Shown here: in pieces, positions 6,676 to 14,143 of the stretch | Layout: the number at the start of each line of letters is the position of its first letter | Numbering within the stretch: position 1 is the first letter of the stretch | Source: an uncultured Alphaproteobacteria bacterium | GTDB taxonomy: Bacteria; Pseudomonadota; Alphaproteobacteria; Rhizobiales; Beijerinckiaceae | Direction: 5' to 3' | Length of the DNA stretch: 15,882 bases | Assembly: GCA_937988775.1 (NCBI GenBank) | Contig: CALKHP010000059.1 | Coordinates: forward strand, 1-15,882 | Program-made: the position numbers and the translations under genes | Notes under the pieces: model-generated | What the model was told of the DNA's origin: nothing | Seen by the model: only the letters and a program-made list of their open reading frames with translations | Databases searched by the model: none

Positions 6676-7869
6676 ATGATACAGCAGCGTAAACGCCGAT
6701 TGGCCATCCTCGGCGCGACAGGGTCGGTCGGCCGTAGCACGCTCGCGGTGGTGGCGGCGAACCCGGATCGGTTCGAGATCGATGCCGTGGCGGCCGGCCG
6801 CGATGCCGCTGGCCTGGCGGTGGCGGCGCGCCGCGTCGGCGCCCGTTTCGCGGCGCTCGCCGACCCGTCGCAATATGCGGCGCTCAAGGCGGAACTCTCG
6901 GGCAGCGGCATCGAGGCGGCGGCCGGGGAGGACGCGGTTATTGCCGCAGCGACCGGCGAATCCGAGCTTGTCGTCGCGGCGATCAGCGGCGTCGCCGGCC
7001 TGCGCTCGACCTTCGCCGCCGTGCAGCGCGGCGTCAGCGTGGCGATCGCCAACAAGGAATCGCTGGTGTGCGCCGGCACGGCCCTGATGCGTTCGGCCGC
7101 CGCGGCCGGCACCGTGATCCTGCCGATGGATTCCGAGCATAACGCCTTGTTCCAGGCGCTCGGCGACACGCCGCGCGAGCGCATCGCCGAGTTGATCCTG
7201 ACCGCGTCCGGCGGCCCGTTCCGGAGCTGGAGCGCCGAGCGCATCGCGCTCGCGACGCCGGAGCAGGCGCTGGCCCATCCCAACTGGTCGATGGGGGCGA
7301 AAGTCACCATCGATTCCGCCAGCCTGATGAACAAGGGCCTCGAACTGATCGAGGCGCATCACCTGTTCGGCGTGCCGGCCGAACAGCTCGGCGTGCTGGT
7401 GCATCCGCAGTCGATCGTGCACGGACTGGTGCGGTTTCGCGACGGGGCGCTGCTGGCCGGGCTCGCGCCGCACGACATGTGCGTGCCGATCGCTCATTGC
7501 CTCGGCTTTCCCGACCGGATCGCCTCGGGGGCCGCGACGCTCGATCTCGCGGCCATCGCCACGCTGCAGTTCGAGCAGCCGGACCTTGGCCGCTTTCCGG
7601 CGCTGGCGCTCGCCACGAGCGTGTTGCGCGCCGGCGGCGCGGCGCCGACGGTCCTCAACGCCGCCAATGAGGTGGCGGTGGCGGCTTTCCTCGCCGGCCG
7701 GATCGGCTTCGGTCATATTCCCGCCGTGGTCGAGGCCACTCTCGAGAAGGCGGTCGGCCGGATTTCCATGGCCGAGCCGGATGGCATCGAGGAGGCGCTG
7801 GCTGTTGACCATATTTCGAGAAAGCTCGCCGCTGACGCCGCCGAGGAGAGGCTGTCGCTTGCGCGCTGA
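6676..7869 (+). CDS. dxr: 1-deoxy-D-xylulose 5-phosphate reductoisomerase
   Basis: Second enzyme of the MEP isoprenoid pathway; it converts DXP to MEP with NADPH and a divalent metal. The ATG at 6676 is 9 nt after cdsA and has no clear Shine-Dalgarno sequence, so translation is probably coupled. The 397-residue protein opens with the NADPH-binding GATGSVG loop (RRLAILGATGSVGRSTL). It then has ANKESLVCAG, the metal ligands Asp152 and Glu154 in PMDSEHNALFQAL, LTASGGPFR, and HPNWSMGAKVTIDSASLMNK followed by the third ligand at Glu223. VHPQSIVHGLVRF and the C-terminal helical domain complete it. The flexible-loop region reads GLAPHDMCVPI where many relatives have a G.PDM form, a minor change. MEP products feed uppS in the same cluster. 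Confidence 0.98.
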   Translation: MIQQRKRRLAILGATGSVGRSTLAVVAANPDRFEIDAVAAGRDAAGLAVAARRVGARFAALADPSQYAALKAELSGSGIEAAAGEDAVIAAATGESELVVAAISGVAGLRSTFAAVQRGVSVAIANKESLVCAGTALMRSAAAAGTVILPMDSEHNALFQALGDTPRERIAELILTASGGPFRSWSAERIALATPEQALAHPNWSMGAKVTIDSASLMNKGLELIEAHHLFGVPAEQLGVLVHPQSIVHGLVRFRDGALLAGLAPHDMCVPIAHCLGFPDRIASGAATLDLAAIATLQFEQPDLGRFPALALATSVLRAGGAAPTVLNAANEVAVAAFLAGRIGFGHIPAVVEATLEKAVGRISMAEPDGIEEALAVDHISRKLAADAAEERLSLAR

Positions 7870-7956
7870 GCGGGCCGGTGGCAACGATAACCATCTGTTA
7901 AGGATATGGCGGATGGCGGCCTGGGCCGGCTGCACCGCGAGACAAGAGGCGGATGG

Positions 7957-9099
7957 ATGGACCTGCTGACATTGATGCTCGACAAGCTGGAGTCGGTCGC
8001 GCTTTACGCGGTCCCCTTCATCGTCATCCTGGGCGTGGTGGTGTTCATCCACGAACTCGGCCATTTCCTGGTCGGGCGCTGGTGCGGCGTCGGCGTCAAG
8101 GCGTTCTCGATCGGCTTCGGGCCGGAGCTTTTCGGCCGCACGGACCGGCATGGCACGCGCTGGAAGGTGTGTGCCATTCCGCTCGGCGGCTATGTAAAAT
8201 TCGCCGGCGACGCCAATGCCGCCAGCGTGCCGGATTTCGATTCCGTCAACACCATGACCGAGGCTGAGCGCCGGGAAAGCTTCATCCTGAAGCCACTCTA
8301 CAAGCGCGCCGCGATCGTGGTGGCCGGGCCGGTGGCGAATTTCCTGCTCGCCATCGCGATTTTCGCGGTCAGCTTCATGGTGCTCGGCCGCATGGTGCAG
8401 GAGCCCTATATCGGCGGCGTGCAGCCGGATAGCGCGGCCGCGCGTGCCGGCTTCCTGCCGGGCGACATGATCCGCTCCATCAACGGCGAGAACATGCCGA
8501 GCTTCGACGCGGTGCAGCGCATCGTCTCCAGTAGCGCCGGCGAGAGCCTGGCGGTGACGGTCGAGCGCGCCGGCCAGACGGTGAAGCTGACGGCGGTGCC
8601 CGACCTGCGCGAACTCAGTTCCGTATTCGGCAAATACAAGGCCGGCATTCTCGGCGTGCAGGCGAATCCCGATCCGGCCTACCGGCATTACGAGACCTAT
8701 GGGCCGCTCGAGGCGGTCTGGCTCGGGACCAGGGAAAGCTGGCGCATCGTCGACAGCACGTTCGAATATCTCGGCCGTGTCTTCGTCGGCCGCGAATCGG
8801 CGGATCAGATCAGTGGGCTGCCCGGCATCGTCAATGCCTCGGGGCAGGCGGCCAAGCTCGGCCTCGGCGCCATGCTGATGCTGACGGCGGTGCTGTCGGT
8901 CTCGATCGGCCTGATCAACCTGTTCCCGGTGCCGCTGCTCGATGGCGGGCACCTGATGTTCTATGCCATCGAGGCGCTGGCGGGCCGGCCGCTCAGTGAG
9001 AAGACGCAGGAAATCGGCTTCCGCATCGGCTTCGCGCTGGTGGTGATGCTGATGCTGTTTGCGACCTGGAACGACATCGTTCGCCTGACCGCGCCATGA
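7957..9099 (+). CDS. rseP: RIP metalloprotease RseP (site-2 protease)
   Basis: Zinc intramembrane protease that releases extracytoplasmic-function sigma factors by cutting anti-sigma factors, and in some bacteria removes leftover signal peptides. The ATG at 7957 is preferred: MDLLTLMLDKLESVALYAVPF leads directly into the first membrane helix and AGAGGCGG-like sequence lies 5-12 bases upstream. An in-frame ATG at 7906 would add 17 polar residues, and its AAGGA is only 1 base away. The catalytic HELGH is at residues 32-36 in the first helix, a single PDZ domain spans about residues 130-215 (YIGGVQPDSAAARAGFLPGD), and the second metal-binding motif NLFPVPLLDGG contains Asp329. Total length is 380 residues with about four membrane helices. 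No anti-sigma gene is present in this window. Confidence 0.97.
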   Translation: MDLLTLMLDKLESVALYAVPFIVILGVVVFIHELGHFLVGRWCGVGVKAFSIGFGPELFGRTDRHGTRWKVCAIPLGGYVKFAGDANAASVPDFDSVNTMTEAERRESFILKPLYKRAAIVVAGPVANFLLAIAIFAVSFMVLGRMVQEPYIGGVQPDSAAARAGFLPGDMIRSINGENMPSFDAVQRIVSSSAGESLAVTVERAGQTVKLTAVPDLRELSSVFGKYKAGILGVQANPDPAYRHYETYGPLEAVWLGTRESWRIVDSTFEYLGRVFVGRESADQISGLPGIVNASGQAAKLGLGAMLMLTAVLSVSIGLINLFPVPLLDGGHLMFYAIEALAGRPLSEKTQEIGFRIGFALVVMLMLFATWNDIVRLTAP

Positions 9100-9104
9100 T
9101 GGGA

Positions 9105-9122
9105 CGTGGCCCGTCGGCCACG
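9105..9122 (+). other. Perfect hairpin just after rseP
   Basis: CGTGGCC (9105-9111) and GGCCACG (9116-9122) form a perfect 7-bp stem with a CGTC loop, 5 bases after the rseP stop. No T-tract follows, so it is not a normal intrinsic terminator. It may protect the rseP mRNA 3' end or weakly slow polymerase before the bamA promoter region. Confidence 0.45.
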
Positions 9123-9158
9123 ACTTCCGAATTTCTAAACGCTGTTTGTGATGCGCGT

Positions 9159-9186
9159 TTGCATCTCCGGGGAAAGCCTGTAGAAG
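9159..9186 (+). promoter_or_regulatory. Candidate sigma-70-type promoter for bamA
   Basis: TTGCAT (9159-9164) and TAGAAG (9181-9186) are 16 bases apart; TAGAAG matches the -10 consensus at four of six positions. The surrounding 9121-9190 stretch is noticeably less GC-rich than the flanking genes, as is common for promoters in GC-rich genomes. It predicts a 5' leader of about 65 nt. I see no GGAAC...CGTT-type (EcfG) element. The match is moderate. Confidence 0.4.
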
Positions 9187-9257
9187 CGCTAGAACGAATA
9201 GGATGTGCGGCGTGGTGGCCGGGCGTTCTCCAGATCAACAAAAACGACGGACGGGTA

Positions 9258-11708
9258 ATGAACGGTGTTTTGCTGACGTTGGCGCAGTGGAAGCGAGCGC
9301 TTCTCATTGCCGCCATATTTGCTTTCGCTGCGCTTACGGCCGGCGAGGCTCTCGCACAAACCGTCACTGTTCGTGGCAATCATCGCATTGAATCCGACAC
9401 GATTCAGTCGTATTTCGCCGTCTCTCCGGGCGAGCGTCTCGATCAGGCGCGCATCGATCGCGGCGTCAGGGATATGCTGGCGACCGGCCTGTTCAGCAGC
9501 GTGCATGCGTCGCGCAGCGGCAATGGCGTGCTGGTCAACGTCAAGGAGAACGCGATTGTCAATCGCGTGACCTTCGAGGGCAACAGCAAGGTCAAGACCG
9601 AGCTGCTCACGCCCGAGATTCAGACGCGCTCGCGCGGGCCGTTCAGCCAGGGCCAGGTCGATGCCGATGTCGAGCGCATCCGCGAAGTGTATCGCCGCAG
9701 CGGACGCAGCGCGGCTGCGGTCAGCGCCAAGTTGTCGGATGGCGGCAATGGCCGCACCAACGTCACCTTCGTCATCAACGAGGGCTCGAAGACCGGCGTG
9801 AAGGCGATCAATTTCGTCGGCAACCATGCCTATTCCAGCTCGCGCCTGCGCGGCGTGATGACCACCACGGAATCGAACTGGCTGAGCTGGCTCAAGTCGT
9901 CGGACGTCTACGATCCGGACAAGCTCGCCTCGGATCTGGAACTGGTGCGGCGCTACTATCTCAAGCACGGCTATGCGGATTTCCGCGTCACCGGCAGCGA
10001 CGTGCAGTTCGATCAGGCGTCGAACGGCTACATCATCACCATCACGGTCGACGAGGGCCAGAAGTATCGCATTTCCAGCGTAAACGTGGAATCGCGCATC
10101 CCCGATGTCGATCCCGCCGCGCTGAAGGGCGCGGTCGAGGCCTCCTCCGGCTCGGTCTACAATGCCGAGGAGGTGGAGAAGTCCGTCGAAGGCATCAACA
10201 AGCGGGTTGCGGCGCGGGGCTATGCCTTTGCCCAGGTGCAGCCGCGCGGCGAGCGTGACACTGCCAACCGCACCATCGCGCTCGATTTCGTCGTCGACCA
10301 GGGGCCGCGCGTCTATATCGAGCGCATCAATATCCGCGGCAACACCCGCACGCGCGACTATGTCATCCGGCGCGAGTTCGATCTCGGCGAGGGCGATGCC
10401 TATAATCGCGTGCTGATCGACAAGGCGGAGCGTCGCCTCAAGAATCTCGGCTACTTCAAGTCGGTCAAGATCACCAATGAGCCGGGCTCCTCGCCCGACC
10501 GCGTGATCGTCAATGTCGATGTCGAGGATCAGGCGACCGGTGCCTTCTCGGTCTCGGGCGGCTACTCGACCAGCGACGGCTTCATCGCCGAGGCGGCGGT
10601 CACCGAAAAGAACTTCCTCGGTCGCGGCCAGTATGCGCGCCTCGCGGTGTCGGGCGGCCAGCGCTCGCGCGGTGTCGAACTGAACTTCACCGAACCGTAT
10701 TTCATGGGCGAGCGGCTCGCCGCCGGTTTCGACCTGTACTCGAAGATGAACGATAACACGCGTACGGCGTTCTACGAGACACGTACGACAGGTGTGAATC
10801 TTCGCGTCGCTTTGCCGATCGACGATTACTTCACCGTCGGCGCGCGTTACTCGCTGTACCAGACCAAGGTCACGATACCGAACTCGAATTCAGACAAGAA
10901 CTATCGCCCGTATAACGACTGTACGGTGCCTTCGACGACGACGTTCGGCAACTGTCTCAGCAACGGCGAAGCCTCGCTCGCGATCAAGGAAGCGCGCGGC
11001 ACGACGCTGACCTCGATGGCCGGGCTGAGCTTCATCTACAACACGCGTGACAACGACCAGAACCCGACCGAAGGCTACTACATCGACATCCGCCCGGATG
11101 TCGCCGGCCTCGGCGGCGATTCGAAGTTCGGCCGCATCACTGGCGACGCGAAGTATTATTACTCGATCTGGGACGATGTCGTCGCCATGGCCCGGGTTCA
11201 GGGCGGCTATATCGCGCCGTTCAGTGGAGACCTGCGCACGCTCGACCACTACTTCATGGGGCCAAGCTTGGTGCGCGGCTTCGCACGGGCCGGTATCGGT
11301 CCGCGTGATATCTCGTTCGACAACGGCCGTGAGAACCCGATCGGTGCCACCACCTATTTCGGCGGTACGCTCGAGATGCAGTTCCCGATCTGGGGCCTGC
11401 CGCGTGAACTCGGCCTCAAGGCGGCGATCTTCGCCGATGCCGGTACGGCGTTCGGCTATCGTGGCCGCACGGACTTTGCGGGCCTTGGATCGCTGGGCTG
11501 CACAACGACCGTCGTTACTGCGGGCAGCCAGTGCCAAGGTAACAATATCCAGGTGCATGACAGCCATATGATCCGCTCGTCGGTGGGCGCCAGCCTGTTG
11601 TGGCAGTCGCCGCTTGGCCCGATCCGCTTCGACTTCGCCCAGGCCATCACCAAGGACAGGTACGACCGGACGCAGTTCTTCCGGTTCTCGGGCGGCACGA
11701 CCTTCTGA
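9258..11708 (+). CDS. bamA: Outer-membrane protein assembly factor BamA
   Basis: Essential outer-membrane insertase of the BAM complex. The ATG at 9258 is chosen because it starts a clear signal peptide (MNGVLLTLAQWKRALLIAAI, then an Ala-rich core ending GEALA) with cleavage expected after Ala33. An in-frame ATG at 9096 overlapping the rseP stop would bury that signal behind 54 unrelated residues. The mature protein has five POTRA domains (about residues 34-425; POTRA5 starts near 350) and a 16-strand barrel (about 426-816). The loop-6 motif VRGF is at 672-675, and the chain ends in Phe (RFSGGTTF), the beta-signal. The length is 816 residues. Unusual: four cysteines lie in likely surface loops as two pairs with the same spacing (555/566 and 748/759). 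A skp/ompH gene, often next, is missing. Confidence 0.98.
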   Translation: MNGVLLTLAQWKRALLIAAIFAFAALTAGEALAQTVTVRGNHRIESDTIQSYFAVSPGERLDQARIDRGVRDMLATGLFSSVHASRSGNGVLVNVKENAIVNRVTFEGNSKVKTELLTPEIQTRSRGPFSQGQVDADVERIREVYRRSGRSAAAVSAKLSDGGNGRTNVTFVINEGSKTGVKAINFVGNHAYSSSRLRGVMTTTESNWLSWLKSSDVYDPDKLASDLELVRRYYLKHGYADFRVTGSDVQFDQASNGYIITITVDEGQKYRISSVNVESRIPDVDPAALKGAVEASSGSVYNAEEVEKSVEGINKRVAARGYAFAQVQPRGERDTANRTIALDFVVDQGPRVYIERINIRGNTRTRDYVIRREFDLGEGDAYNRVLIDKAERRLKNLGYFKSVKITNEPGSSPDRVIVNVDVEDQATGAFSVSGGYSTSDGFIAEAAVTEKNFLGRGQYARLAVSGGQRSRGVELNFTEPYFMGERLAAGFDLYSKMNDNTRTAFYETRTTGVNLRVALPIDDYFTVGARYSLYQTKVTIPNSNSDKNYRPYNDCTVPSTTTFGNCLSNGEASLAIKEARGTTLTSMAGLSFIYNTRDNDQNPTEGYYIDIRPDVAGLGGDSKFGRITGDAKYYYSIWDDVVAMARVQGGYIAPFSGDLRTLDHYFMGPSLVRGFARAGIGPRDISFDNGRENPIGATTYFGGTLEMQFPIWGLPRELGLKAAIFADAGTAFGYRGRTDFAGLGSLGCTTTVVTAGSQCQGNNIQVHDSHMIRSSVGASLLWQSPLGPIRFDFAQAITKDRYDRTQFFRFSGGTTF

Positions 11709-11719
11709 CAAGCACGGAC

Positions 11720-11740
11720 GGCCAGCCGGAGCGGCTGGCC
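11720..11740 (+). other. Perfect hairpin in the bamA-lpxD gap
   Basis: GGCCAGCC (11720-11727) and GGCTGGCC (11733-11740) form a perfect 8-bp stem with a 5-base loop in the 43-nt gap, 11 bases before the lpxD ATG. There is no T-tract. It could limit decay from the bamA 3' end, or lower lpxD translation, since the stem lies where a ribosome-binding site would be expected and no good Shine-Dalgarno sequence is seen outside it. Confidence 0.5.
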
Positions 11741-11751
11741 GCAACGGTCCC

Positions 11752-12822
11752 ATGAGCGAACCTGACTTCTTCCCCGAGCCGGAACGGCTTCCGCTCGATG
11801 AGATCATTGCGTTGACGGGCGCCAAGGCGCCCGTTGCCGATTTGACGGGCCGGTTCGTCGGCGGCATCGCGCCGATCGACAATGCCGGGCCGGACGATCT
11901 GACCTTTCTCGAGAACCCAGCCTATCTCGATCAGGCCGGCAAGACCCGCGCGGCCGCCTGTTTCGTGGCGCCGCGTTTTGCCGGCAAGCTGCCGGAAGGC
12001 ACGGTCGCGCTGGTGTCGCCCCAGCCCTACAAGGCTTTCGCGCAGGTCGCCGGCCGGCTTTATCCGACGGCGCTGCGGCCGGGCGGCATCTTCGGCCATA
12101 GCGGCATCGCGCCCGGCGCGCAGGTCCATCCGGAAGCGCGGCTCGAACGCGGCGTGACCGTCGATCCCGGCGCGGTGATCGGCCCCGGCGCCGAGGTTGG
12201 CCAGGGGAGCGTGATCGCGGCCGGCGCGGTGATCGGGCCGCAAGTGCGCATCGGCCGGCAGGTTTCGGTCGGCGCCAACGCGACGATCCTGCATGCGCTG
12301 GTCGGCGACCGTGTCATCCTGCATCCTGGCGTCCATGTCGGCCAGGACGGGTTCGGCTTCGCGATGGGGCCGGGCGGTCATCTGAAAGTGCCGCAGATCG
12401 GCCGCGTCATCATTCAGGACGATGTCGAGATCGGCGCCGGAAGCTGCATCGATCGCGGCGCCAACCGCGATACGGTGATCGGCGAGGGCACCAAGATCGA
12501 CAATCTGGTGCAAATCGCGCACAACGTCGTCATTGGCCGGCATTGCGTGATCGTGTCGCAGGTCGGCATTTCCGGTTCGGCGACGCTGGAGGATTTCGTG
12601 GTGCTGGGCGGGCAGGTCGGCGTCGTCGGCCATCTGACGATCGGCATGGGCGCGCAGATCGCCGGGTCGAGCAACGTCAATTCCGACGTGCCGCGCGGCG
12701 CGCGCTGGGGCGGCACGCCGGCGAAGCCGGTGCGCGACTGGTTCCGCGAGATGCTATGGCTGAAGAAGATGGCGGCGCGCGGCAGCGCGGGCCATGGTGC
12801 AGAGACGAAAGACGGGGAGTAG
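11752..12822 (+). CDS. lpxD: UDP-3-O-(3-hydroxyacyl)glucosamine N-acyltransferase
   Basis: Third step of lipid A synthesis: transfers a 3-hydroxyacyl chain from ACP to the amine of UDP-3-O-acyl-glucosamine. The ATG at 11752 gives MSEPDFFPEPERLPLDEIIALTG; reading further upstream in frame runs through the hairpin and into bamA. The 356-residue protein has an N-terminal uridine-binding domain (about 1-110; DLTFLENPAYLDQAGKTRAA) and a left-handed beta-helix of hexapeptide repeats (about 115-310). The catalytic His257 is in QIAHNVVIG. C-terminal helices follow GGTPAKPVRDWFREM. The stop TAG at 12820-12822 almost touches fabZ. Confidence 0.97.
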   Translation: MSEPDFFPEPERLPLDEIIALTGAKAPVADLTGRFVGGIAPIDNAGPDDLTFLENPAYLDQAGKTRAAACFVAPRFAGKLPEGTVALVSPQPYKAFAQVAGRLYPTALRPGGIFGHSGIAPGAQVHPEARLERGVTVDPGAVIGPGAEVGQGSVIAAGAVIGPQVRIGRQVSVGANATILHALVGDRVILHPGVHVGQDGFGFAMGPGGHLKVPQIGRVIIQDDVEIGAGSCIDRGANRDTVIGEGTKIDNLVQIAHNVVIGRHCVIVSQVGISGSATLEDFVVLGGQVGVVGHLTIGMGAQIAGSSNVNSDVPRGARWGGTPAKPVRDWFREMLWLKKMAARGSAGHGAETKDGE

Positions 12823-12830
12823 TGGCCGTC

Positions 12831-13295
12831 ATGGAAGACAAGGGGCCGAAGACGCTCGAGAGCGTCGATATCATTCAATTGCTGGCTGTCCTGCCGCATC
12901 GCTATCCGTTCCTGATGGTCGATCGCATCGTCGACATCGTCGAGGATGAAAGCTGCATCGGCATCAAGAACGTCACCTTCAACGAGCCGCAGTTCCAGGG
13001 CCACTTCCCTGGCGCGCCGGTGATGCCGGGCGTGCTGCTGATCGAGGGCATGGCGCAGACCGCCGGCGCGATGTGCTGCCTGACGAAGATGGACGGCAAG
13101 ATGCCGAAGCTGGTCTATTTCATGACCATCGACAAATGCCGCTTCCGCAAGCCGGTCGTGCCGGGCGATACGGTGGAATATCACCTGACCAAGCTGCGTT
13201 CGCGCGCCAGCATGTGGTGGTACAAGGCCGAAGCGAAGGTCAAGGGCACGCTGGTCGCCGAGGCTGAACTCAGCGCCATGCTGGTCGCCAAGTAA
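12831..13295 (+). CDS. fabZ: 3-hydroxyacyl-[acyl-carrier-protein] dehydratase FabZ
   Basis: Hot-dog-fold dehydratase of fatty-acid elongation; it competes with LpxA and LpxD for 3-hydroxyacyl-ACP, which explains its place in this operon. The ATG at 12831 gives MEDKGPKTLESVDIIQLLAV, and GGGGAG (12814-12819) lies 11 bases upstream inside the end of lpxD. An in-frame GTG at 12822 overlaps the lpxD stop and would add three residues, but its spacing to GGGGAG is only 2 bases. The catalytic pair is His58 (QGHFPGAPVMPGVL) and Glu72 (LIEGMAQTAG), 14 residues apart as in E. coli His54 and Glu68. LPHRYPFLMVDRI is the standard N-terminal block. The length of 154 residues is normal. Confidence 0.98.
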   Translation: MEDKGPKTLESVDIIQLLAVLPHRYPFLMVDRIVDIVEDESCIGIKNVTFNEPQFQGHFPGAPVMPGVLLIEGMAQTAGAMCCLTKMDGKMPKLVYFMTIDKCRFRKPVVPGDTVEYHLTKLRSRASMWWYKAEAKVKGTLVAEAELSAMLVAK

Positions 13296-13339
13296 GCATG
13301 GCCGGGACACAGGCGGCCACGGCAGCAGGAGAGAGGATT

Positions 13340-14143
13340 TTGGCTCGGATACACCCTTCGGCGCTGGTCGAGGATGGCGCGCGCCTGGCCGACGATGTCA
13401 GCGTCGGGCCGTTCTGCCATGTCGGTCCCGAGGTGACGCTTGGCCCGGGCGTCACGCTCGCCAGCCATGTCGTGGTGGCTGGCCGCACGACGATCGGCGC
13501 GCGCACCAAGGTGTTTCCGTTTGCCTCGCTCGGCCATCAGCCGCAGGACCTGAAATATCGCGGCGAGGCCTCGACGCTGGCGATCGGCGAGGATTGCATG
13601 ATCCGCGAAGGCGTGACCATGAACCCCGGCACCGAGGGCGGCGGGCTCGCCACCATCATCGGCAACCGCTGCGCGTTCCTCGCCAACAGCCATGTCGGCC
13701 ACGATTGCAAGGTCGGCGACGCCGTGGTGCTCTCCAACAATGTCATGCTCGCCGGCCATGTCACGCTCGGCGATCACGTCATCATCGGCGGCGGCGCGGC
13801 GGTGATCCAGTTCACCCGCGTCGGCGCGCATGCCTTCATCGGCGGCATGACCGGGCTCGAGAACGACCTGATTCCCTATGGCATGGCGATGGGCAACCGC
13901 GCCTATCTCGCCGGGCTCAACATTGTCGGCCTGAAGCGGCGCGGTTTTCCGCGCGAGGATATTCACGAATTGCGCGCCGCCTATCGGCTGCTGTTCGCCG
14001 ATGAGGGCACGTTGCTCGAGCGCGTCGAGGATGTGGCGCAGCGCTATCCGCAAGCGAGCCAGGTGAGCGAGATCATCGCGTTCATTCGCGCCGGCGGCGA
14101 TCGCTCGATCTGCGTGCCGCGTGCCGGCAGGGACAACGCTTGA
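13340..14143 (+). CDS. lpxA: UDP-N-acetylglucosamine acyltransferase (TTG start proposed)
   Basis: First step of lipid A synthesis: 3-O-acylation of UDP-GlcNAc from 3-hydroxyacyl-ACP. I place the start at TTG 13340. AGGAG (13327-13331), within AGGAGAGAGGA, lies 8 bases upstream, and the protein then opens (M)ARIHPSALVEDGARL like other LpxA proteins. The ATG at 13298, 2 nt after fabZ, would add 14 residues whose last codons (GCA GCA GGA GAG AGG) are atypical here and are the ribosome-binding site itself. The 267-residue product has beta-helix hexapeptides and the His118/His121 pair in NSHVGHDCKVG (equivalent to E. coli His122 and catalytic His125). A C-terminal helical domain follows GLKRRGF. 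The chain-length ruler position (E. coli Gly173) is Gly here. Its stop overlaps lpxB. Confidence 0.93.
   Translation: MARIHPSALVEDGARLADDVSVGPFCHVGPEVTLGPGVTLASHVVVAGRTTIGARTKVFPFASLGHQPQDLKYRGEASTLAIGEDCMIREGVTMNPGTEGGGLATIIGNRCAFLANSHVGHDCKVGDAVVLSNNVMLAGHVTLGDHVIIGGGAAVIQFTRVGAHAFIGGMTGLENDLIPYGMAMGNRAYLAGLNIVGLKRRGFPREDIHELRAAYRLLFADEGTLLERVEDVAQRYPQASQVSEIIAFIRAGGDRSICVPRAGRDNA

Noticed and set aside
5757..6692. Plus-strand open frame of 311 codons overlapping cdsA in another frame
   Set aside because: Its product is Arg/Gly/Ala-rich low-complexity sequence, whereas the cdsA frame carries the full signature motif.
7906..7956. Upstream ATG for rseP at 7906
   Set aside because: Its AAGGA is 1 base away, too close to work, and the 17 added polar residues are not family-like; the ATG at 7957 has better spacing and N-terminal homology.
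6472..8952. Minus-strand open frame of 826 codons across cdsA, dxr and rseP
   Set aside because: It lies entirely antisense to three well-identified genes. Its product is rich in His, Arg, Asp and Gln without family motifs, as expected from reading the complement of GC-rich codons.
9096..9257. Upstream ATG for bamA overlapping the rseP stop (ATGA)
   Set aside because: It would place 54 non-conserved residues before a clear signal peptide and run through a hairpin and promoter-like DNA.
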